A stretch of DNA of 36,992 nt from Microbacterium sp. (GTDB lineage Bacteria; Actinomycetota; Actinomycetes; Actinomycetales; Microbacteriaceae), in NCBI GenBank assembly GCA_002703245.1, contig NZTV01000079.1, positions 1 through 36,992 on the forward strand, written 5' to 3'. This document shows positions 31,788-36,992 of the stretch, piece by piece; position 1 is the first letter of the stretch; each line of letters starts with the position of its first letter. The notes below the pieces were generated by a model. The model saw nothing but the letters and a program-made list of their open reading frames with translations. It was not told where the DNA came from and searched no databases. Both the position numbers and the translations under genes were made by a program.

Positions 31788-34496
31788 TCAGGTGTGGGAC
31801 TGAGTTCCACGGCGGCGACGGCGGCGCAGTGCCTTCTCGAGTTCGACGACCACGGGCAGGATGAGCGCGAGGCCCAGGGCGACGAGCCACTGGGTGCCGT
31901 CCAGTCCGGTGGTGCCGAGGAAGTTCTGCAGGAAGCCCACCTCCACCGCCGCCACGGTCAACGCCGCCGGGATCGACAGCCACTTCACCGCCCCGAGGAT
32001 CGGCGAGCCGAGCCCCGTTTCGGGGTCGTGCCGCATCACCAGCCCCGCGAACACCGACCCGAGCGCGATGACCACGAACGACATCGTCACCGGCGCGTTC
32101 GGCTCGGACGCGCTCAACTGGTCCGGGTAGATCAGCAACGGCACGAGGGTCGCCAGGAACAGGGTGCCCCCGTAGAGCAGCCACATGCCCACCGCGCCCG
32201 GGTTGGCGATGGTCTTGTGCGGGTCGCGCGGGGGCTTGCGCATGATCCCGTCCGGAGCCGGATCGATCATGATCACGATGACGGGGAAGATCGTGATGAA
32301 GAAGTTCAGGAACAGCACCATCACCGGCGTCAGCGGGACACCCTCGTTGATCGCGAACACGCTCGCGGTCAAGAACAGCAGCACGAGGGAGAACAGTTGC
32401 GACATCTGGAAGCGCACATAGGTGACGACCTTGTCGTAGATCGCCCGTCCGAGGCGCACCGCCTCCACCAGCGTGCCGAAGTTGTCATCGACGAGGATCA
32501 TCTTCCCCGCCTGCTTGGTCACGTCGCTGCCGGATCCCATGGCCACACCGATGTCGGCCTGCTTCAAGGCGGCGGCGTCGTTGACCGCGTCGCCGGTCAT
32601 CGCGACCACGGCGCCGTCTTCTTGCATGAGGCGGGCCAGGCGCAGCTTGTCCTGCGGGGTCACACGGCCGAACACGTGCAGATCGGGCAGCCGCCGGGTG
32701 AGTTCCTCGTCGCTCATCGCCTGGATCTCGGCGCCGCTTGCGGCACCGGTCCCGAGTCCGAGCTTCGCGCCGATCGCCGCGGCGGTGATGGCGTGGTCCC
32801 CGGTGATCATGCGGACCTCGATGCCCGCTTCGCGCGCGATCCGCACGGCCTCCTTCGACGAAGGACGCAGCGGGTCGATGATGCCGACCAGGCCGACGAA
32901 GGTGAGATCCGTCACGGCGGCCATCGGGTCCTCGGGCATCACGGCGTCGTCGGCGAGCCGGCGGTAGGCGAACGCGAGGACGCGCAGCCCCTTCTCCGAC
33001 AACGATCGGTTGGCCTCGACGATCGCGTCCCGCTGCCGGTCGATCGGGACCACCCCGTCCGGGGTGGCGGCGGTGCCGCATCGGGCGAGGACGACATCCG
33101 GCCCGCCCTTCACGAAAGCCCCCTGGACCTCGCCCTCGCCGAAGTCCACGCGGTGGAAGGTCGCCATGAACTTGTACTCGGAGTCGAAGGGCACCTCCGC
33201 CAGGCGCGGGTACCGCGCGCGGCTGAGCTCGGCGTCGACGCCCATCTTGGCGGCCAGCACGATCAGCGCGGCCTCCGTGGGGTCTCCGACGACCTCACCG
33301 TCATCCGACACGGTCGCGTCGCTGCACAGCGTCAGGCCGTAGGCGAGGCGGTGGAACTCGGGAACCGGGCTGCCGGCGGCGTGACGGATCTCGCCGCTCT
33401 TGGCGTACCCGCTGCCGGAGACCGAGTACCACTGGCCGAGGTAGTAAAGCGACTCGACCGTCATCTCGTTCATCGTGAGCGTGCCGGTCTTGTCGGAGTT
33501 GATGGCGCTTGTCGCGCCGAGGGTCTCGACGTCGGTGAGGTTCTTGACCACCGCGTTGTGCTCGGCCAACTGGCGCGACCCGTTGGAGAGCATCGCCTGC
33601 ACGAAGGTGGGAAGGCCGGTCGGGATGGCCGAGATCGCCATGGAGATGCCCAGGAGCAGGACCGAGGCGACCTCCTGCCCGCGCACGAGTCCGAACACGA
33701 CGATGACCGCCACCGCGCCCCACGCGATCCAGCCGAGCACGCCGGTGAGGGAGTCCAGTTCCCGCTGCAGGGGCGACTTCGACGGGGCCACGGCGGAGAG
33801 CATCGAGGCGATGCGGCCCATCTCGGTACCCATGCCGGTCTCGGTCACCACGATGGTGGCCGTCCCGCGGGTTACCTGGGTGTTCTGGAAGACCATGTTC
33901 ACGCGGTCTCCGAGGGTCGTATCCGCCTCGAGGACGGCGCCGGCCTCCTTCGCGATCGGGGCGCTCTCGCCGGTGAGGGCCGCCTCCTGCGTCTCGAGGG
34001 TCGCCGAACGCAGTAGCCGCCCGTCGGCGGGGACCATGTCGCCCGCTTCGAGGGTGACGATGTCGCCGGGGACCAGGGTGGTCGCATCCACCAGGCGGAC
34101 GCTGCCGTCGCGGATCACCTTCGCCTGCGGCACCTGCATCTTCGCGAGCGCGTCGACCGACGCCTTCGCCTTCATCTCCTGACGGGTGCCCAGAACGATG
34201 TTGAGCACGACGAGGGCGGCCACCATGATGCCGACGCTGCGCTGCCCGATGAACAGGCTGACGATCGCGACGACAACGAGCATGACGTTCATCGGGTCGG
34301 CCAACTGCCGCAACGCCACCTGCCACACGGACGGCGGTGGTTCGGAGACGATCGCGTTCGGGCCGTGCTCGGCCAGACGTGTCGAGGCGTCGGCGGCGGA
34401 CAGGCCCCGGTCGCGGTCGGTGTCCAGGGCCGCGAGCGCGGCGTCGGGCGATCGATCGTACCAGGTGGTCGCCGGGCGAGGATCGACGGTGGTCAT
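31788..34496 (-). CDS. Cation-transporting P-type ATPase (P2-like) with atypical ion site
   Basis: A 902-aa P-type ATPase. An N-terminal cation-ATPase domain (1-70) is followed by M1-M2, the actuator with LTGESAPI, M3-M4, the phosphorylation site INSDKTGTLT with Asp335, the nucleotide domain (FVKGGPDVVL), the hinge TGDAVNDAAALKQADIGVAMG and six C-terminal helices. M4 reads AIPTGLP instead of PEGLP and M6 NFFITIFPVIVIMID lacks the usual N..TD, so residues that bind Ca, Na/K or Mg in relatives are missing; the ion cannot be named. The ATG at 34496 lies 7 nt from TAGCTT on the minus strand. Confidence 0.92.
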   Translation of the reverse strand: MTTVDPRPATTWYDRSPDAALAALDTDRDRGLSAADASTRLAEHGPNAIVSEPPPSVWQVALRQLADPMNVMLVVVAIVSLFIGQRSVGIMVAALVVLNIVLGTRQEMKAKASVDALAKMQVPQAKVIRDGSVRLVDATTLVPGDIVTLEAGDMVPADGRLLRSATLETQEAALTGESAPIAKEAGAVLEADTTLGDRVNMVFQNTQVTRGTATIVVTETGMGTEMGRIASMLSAVAPSKSPLQRELDSLTGVLGWIAWGAVAVIVVFGLVRGQEVASVLLLGISMAISAIPTGLPTFVQAMLSNGSRQLAEHNAVVKNLTDVETLGATSAINSDKTGTLTMNEMTVESLYYLGQWYSVSGSGYAKSGEIRHAAGSPVPEFHRLAYGLTLCSDATVSDDGEVVGDPTEAALIVLAAKMGVDAELSRARYPRLAEVPFDSEYKFMATFHRVDFGEGEVQGAFVKGGPDVVLARCGTAATPDGVVPIDRQRDAIVEANRSLSEKGLRVLAFAYRRLADDAVMPEDPMAAVTDLTFVGLVGIIDPLRPSSKEAVRIAREAGIEVRMITGDHAITAAAIGAKLGLGTGAASGAEIQAMSDEELTRRLPDLHVFGRVTPQDKLRLARLMQEDGAVVAMTGDAVNDAAALKQADIGVAMGSGSDVTKQAGKMILVDDNFGTLVEAVRLGRAIYDKVVTYVRFQMSQLFSLVLLFLTASVFAINEGVPLTPVMVLFLNFFITIFPVIVIMIDPAPDGIMRKPPRDPHKTIANPGAVGMWLLYGGTLFLATLVPLLIYPDQLSASEPNAPVTMSFVVIALGSVFAGLVMRHDPETGLGSPILGAVKWLSIPAALTVAAVEVGFLQNFLGTTGLDGTQWLVALGLALILPVVVELEKALRRRRRRGTQSHT

Positions 34497-34502
34497 GATC
34501 GA

Positions 34503-34508
34503 AAGCTA
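34503..34508 (-). promoter_or_regulatory. -10 box, leaderless start of the P-type ATPase
   Basis: TAGCTT on the minus strand ends 7 nt before the ATG at 34496. Confidence 0.5.
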
Positions 34509-34513
34509 CTCGA

Positions 34514-34539
34514 CCCCGGGCGCCCGCGGCACCCCGGGG
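34514..34539 (-). terminator. Possible hairpin after the TetR gene
   Basis: CCCCGGG (34514-34520) pairs with CCCGGGG (34533-34539) around a 12-nt loop, 28 bp beyond the TetR stop. No T-run follows. It also lies directly upstream of the ATPase -10 box. Confidence 0.35.
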
Positions 34540-34567
34540 CCCCGTCCGGACCCGTCGGTGGAGGGGT

Positions 34568-35239
34568 TCAGCCCTCGAGCTCGTCGCGCAGGCGGCGGGT
34601 GACCTCGGCGAGCGGCATCCGCCGGGGGAAGGCGGCGACGACGACGTCGTCACCGGTCGGGGCGTCATCGGCGAGCACACCGTATCGACGTCGCACCCCG
34701 TCCAACGCCTGCCGCAGCATCGTGGCGGGGACCCGTTTCGGACCGCGCAGCAGCCGGCGCAACACGTGGTTGTGCACGGCGGTCACCGCGGCCGAGAACC
34801 CGACGGCGTCCACCGGGTCGAGCCCGGGCAGGGCGCCGCGCAGGTACTCGTCGAAGAGGCGCTCGTACCGGAAGACAGTCACGATCTCGCGGTCGCGCAG
34901 CGCGGGCGCACCGCGCACGACCGCGTAGCGGCGGCGGGCCAGGTCCGGATCGGCGGCGAAGTGTCGGTACACGTCGAGGGAGGCCTGGCAGACCGCCTCC
35001 CACGGGTCGTCGTGGCCTGTGGCCAGCCAGGCGCGCGCACGTTCCAGCAACAGCTCGTGGTCGGCGAAGACGACGTCGTCCTTGCCGCCGAACTGGCGGA
35101 AGAACGTCGAGCGCGACACCCCGGCGGCCTGTGCGATCTGCTCCACCGAGGTGGACTCGAATCCGTGCTCGGCGAACAGGTCCAGGGCGGCGGCGATCAC
35201 CGCCGTGCGGGTGTCGGGGGCCGAGGGTGCGTCGCTCAT
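34568..35239 (-). CDS. TetR-family transcriptional regulator
   Basis: A 223-aa repressor. Residues 10-60 hold the TetR DNA-binding region (AVIAAALDLFAEHGFESTSVEQIAQAAGVSRSTFFRQFGGKDDVVF). The rest is a helical ligand and dimer domain of normal size with an Arg-rich tail. Its -10 box TAGGCT lies about 10 nt upstream of the ATG at 35239. It is divergent from the FAD/Rieske oxidoreductase at 35321, with 81 bp between, and upstream of the P-type ATPase on its own strand; either could be its target. No clear palindrome was found by eye in the divergent gap. Confidence 0.9.
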   Translation of the reverse strand: MSDAPSAPDTRTAVIAAALDLFAEHGFESTSVEQIAQAAGVSRSTFFRQFGGKDDVVFADHELLLERARAWLATGHDDPWEAVCQASLDVYRHFAADPDLARRRYAVVRGAPALRDREIVTVFRYERLFDEYLRGALPGLDPVDAVGFSAAVTAVHNHVLRRLLRGPKRVPATMLRQALDGVRRRYGVLADDAPTGDDVVVAAFPRRMPLAEVTRRLRDELEG

Positions 35240-35320
35240 CGTGCCCCGAGCCTAATCCCGCAGGCGGACGCGGCTGTCAACCCGTTGTCGGGGAGACCGG
35301 CCGGGGCGTTGCATGAATCC

Positions 35321-36853
35321 ATGACCTCTTTGTGGACCCTCGTGCCGGACCGGATCCCGTCGACCCCGTGGGACGGCAGACGTCCCGACGTCGTGGTGGT
35401 CGGCGCCGGCATCACCGGACTGTCCACGGCGCTCCTGCTCGCCCGCGCCGGACGCGACGTCGCCGTGCTCGAGGCGGGCGAGGTCGCCCATCTGGCCTCG
35501 GGATCGAACACCGGCAAGCTGTCGCTGCTGCAGGGGTCGGTGCTGTCGACGTTGCGGCGGCACCATCCCGCATCCCTCGTGCGTGCCTACGTCGACGCCA
35601 ATCGTGACGGCGCGCAGTGGCTGACCTCGTTCGCCGATCAGGCGGGCGTGACATATTCGCGGCGGACGGCGTACTCGTACGCGCAGTCCGCCGACGGGGT
35701 CGCGGACGTGGCGGCCGAGGCCGCGGCCGCCACGGAGGCGGGGCTGCCGGTGCGGCGTGCGACCCCCGACGCCGAGCTGCCGTTCCCGGTCGTCGATGCC
35801 GTCGCCCTCGACGACCAGGTCGCGATCGACCCGTATCGGGTCGTCGCCGCCCTCGCCCGGGAGGTCGTCGCGGCGGGGGCGACGCTCCACACCGGCGTCC
35901 GGGTCACCGGGGTCCGGGTCGTGCCACACCCCGTGCTCGACACCAGTGCCGGGTTCGTCTCGGCGGACGACATCGTCCTCGCCACCGGAGCGCCGCTGAC
36001 CGACCGGGGTCTCTACTTCGCCAAGACGCGCGGACTGCGCTCCTACGCCGTCGCGTTCGACGTCGACGGTGACGTCCCGGACGGTCTGTACCTCTCCGTG
36101 GATGCGCCGGTCCGGTCGCTGCGGTCGGTCACCTCCGCGGACGGACCCGCCGGCGGTGCCCGCCTCGTCGTGGGTGGGAACGGCCACCCGGTCGGACGAT
36201 CCGCGTCACCGCGCGCCTGCGTGGAAGACCTCATCGCATGGACGCGCGCGCAGTTCCCCGGCGCCGACCCGGTCGCATCCTGGTCTGCGCAGGACTACGA
36301 ATCACACGACCTCATCCCGTTCGTCGGGGCGATGCCGCGCACCCTCGGACGGGTGCGCTTCGCGACCGGGTTCGGCAAATGGGGGCTGTCGAACGGGCCG
36401 GCCGCCGCCCGACGCATCACCGCGGAGATCATCCGCACGCCCCGCAGCGAGCGACCCTCCTGGATGAACACCATCTCCCGCCGGCTCACCGTCCCGGCCG
36501 ACCTCGGCCGCGGCGGTGTCGAGAATCTCCGCGTCGGATGGGAGGCCGCCTCCGGGTGGGTGGACGCACAGCGCCACGCGGTGCCGGTGGCACAGCCGAA
36601 GGAGGGTGAGGGTGTGGTCGCGCACCGGGGCGCGCAACCGGTCGGTGTGTCCACCGTCGACGGCGTCACGCGCGCCGTCGACGCCGTCTGTCCGCACCTG
36701 GGCGGAGTGCTCGCCTGGAACGACGCCGAGAAGTCCTGGGACTGCCCGCTGCACGCGTCGAGATTCACGGCGGAGGGGACCCGGATCGAGGGTCCTGCGG
36801 CGTGCGATCTGCGGCGACTGCCCCGTGTGCCGGGGGAGCCGGTCGCGAGATAG
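35321..36853 (+). CDS. FAD-dependent oxidoreductase with C-terminal Rieske domain
   Basis: A 510-aa protein. The DAO-type FAD fold starts with VVVVGAGITGLSTALLLARAG at about residues 25-45, then LEAGEVAHLASGSNTGKLSLLQG, and ends near DLIPFVGAM and FATGFGKWGLSNGPAAARRI around 325-365. Residues about 415-500 form a Rieske [2Fe-2S] domain with CPHLG (Cys457, His459) and CPLHASRF (Cys and His 18 residues on). Enzymes of this build oxidise amines or other small compounds; the substrate is unknown. The ATG at 35321 is the first plausible start; the longer frame to 34766 runs through the TetR gene. The iron-sulfur residues are complete. Confidence 0.9.
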   Translation: MTSLWTLVPDRIPSTPWDGRRPDVVVVGAGITGLSTALLLARAGRDVAVLEAGEVAHLASGSNTGKLSLLQGSVLSTLRRHHPASLVRAYVDANRDGAQWLTSFADQAGVTYSRRTAYSYAQSADGVADVAAEAAAATEAGLPVRRATPDAELPFPVVDAVALDDQVAIDPYRVVAALAREVVAAGATLHTGVRVTGVRVVPHPVLDTSAGFVSADDIVLATGAPLTDRGLYFAKTRGLRSYAVAFDVDGDVPDGLYLSVDAPVRSLRSVTSADGPAGGARLVVGGNGHPVGRSASPRACVEDLIAWTRAQFPGADPVASWSAQDYESHDLIPFVGAMPRTLGRVRFATGFGKWGLSNGPAAARRITAEIIRTPRSERPSWMNTISRRLTVPADLGRGGVENLRVGWEAASGWVDAQRHAVPVAQPKEGEGVVAHRGAQPVGVSTVDGVTRAVDAVCPHLGGVLAWNDAEKSWDCPLHASRFTAEGTRIEGPAACDLRRLPRVPGEPVAR

Positions 36854-36859
36854 TAGGCT
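36854..36859 (+). promoter_or_regulatory. -10 box of the sucC promoter
   Basis: TAGGCT directly follows the TAG stop of the oxidoreductase gene. The transcript would carry an untranslated leader of about 88 nt. Confidence 0.45.
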
Positions 36860-36868
36860 CGATGACTG

Positions 36869-36890
36869 GTCGATATCTCGACGTCAAGCG
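36869..36890 (+). promoter_or_regulatory. Palindromic site in the sucC leader
   Basis: GTCGA (36869-36873) and TCGAC (36878-36882) form a small hairpin, and ATCTCGAC-GTCAAGCG (36875-36890) is an imperfect palindrome. Just after the predicted transcription start, it could be an operator for control of this citric-acid-cycle gene. Confidence 0.35.
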
Positions 36891-36953
36891 ATCCCTCGGC
36901 GCCGAGAAGGTTCACCACATCACCCACCCATCGCAACAGCGAAGGAACGCACT

Positions 36954-36992
36954 GTGGATCTGTACGAGTACCAGGCACGCGATCTGTTCGAG
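36954..36992 (+). CDS. sucC: Succinyl-CoA synthetase beta subunit, N-terminal fragment
   Basis: The GTG at 36954 starts VDLYEYQARDLFE, the well-conserved beginning of SucC (ATP-grasp subunit that makes succinate and ATP or GTP from succinyl-CoA). Only 13 codons lie in the window. GAAGGA is 8 nt upstream. The gene has its own promoter and an 88-nt leader with a palindrome; sucD should follow outside the window. Confidence 0.85.
   Translation, partial: MDLYEYQARDLFE

Noticed and set aside
31782..34016. 744-codon plus-strand frame over the P-type ATPase gene
   Set aside because: Shadow of the ATPase on the other strand; His/Asp/Arg-rich with no motif.
1..36992. CRISPR array, rRNA operon or insertion sequence
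   Set aside because: No regularly spaced repeats, no rRNA-like sequence and no transposase with terminal inverted repeats were seen.

Overview
The window looks like the chromosome of a high-GC actinobacterium of the Microbacteriaceae, most probably Microbacterium or a close relative. This rests on the strong GC bias at third codon positions, many genes starting 6-9 nt after a TANNNT (usually TAGNNT) -10 box with no ribosome binding site, and the housekeeping genes on the right (PcrA-type helicase, SseB-family protein, Bax-inhibitor-1 protein, succinyl-CoA synthetase beta subunit). The assignment is an inference; no 16S or marker comparison was possible.

Bases 1 to about 14,800 are the right-hand part of an integrated element; its left end lies outside the window. 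From left to right it carries the 3' end of a Shedu-like (DUF4263) nuclease gene, a convergent two-gene unit (unrecognised 280-aa protein plus an 880-aa protein with a zinc ribbon and a PD-(D/E)XK-type nuclease core), two paralogous lipoproteins, a GntR regulator with a membrane protein and a clear palindromic operator, a broken membrane-protein gene, a MobF (TrwC/TraA) relaxase-helicase, a toxin-antitoxin-like pair (PD-(D/E)XK/winged-helix protein plus AbiEii-like nucleotidyltransferase), an excisionase-like HTH protein, an HTH protein and a tyrosine integrase. Just beyond the integrase are repeated putative arm-type sites and a tRNA-like sequence that probably marks the attachment site. No type IV secretion genes are visible, so the element looks mobilizable rather than self-conjugative, as far as the window shows.

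Bases about 14,850 to the end are ordinary chromosome: a pyridoxamine-oxidase-like flavoprotein, a Bax-inhibitor-1 protein, a glycerophosphodiester phosphodiesterase, membrane proteins, an unusual signalling pair (XRE-receiver fusion plus PAS-GAF-PAS histidine kinase), a CHAD protein, PcrA, an SseB-like protein, a LigD-type polymerase, a deazaflavin-dependent oxidoreductase, an ATP-dependent DNA ligase, an AI-2E-family permease, an acyl-CoA dehydrogenase, a P-type ATPase, a TetR regulator, a FAD/Rieske oxidoreductase and the first codons of sucC. The separate polymerase and ligase probably form the enzymatic part of a bacterial end-joining or repair pathway; Ku is not in the window.

The best candidates for something undescribed are the 702-4170 nuclease pair beside the Shedu-like gene, the nuclease-fold/nucleotidyltransferase pair with an operator built over a leaderless promoter, and the XRE-receiver/kinase pair preceded by a hairpin-rich 420-bp leader that starts and ends with the same 18-bp promoter-like motif.
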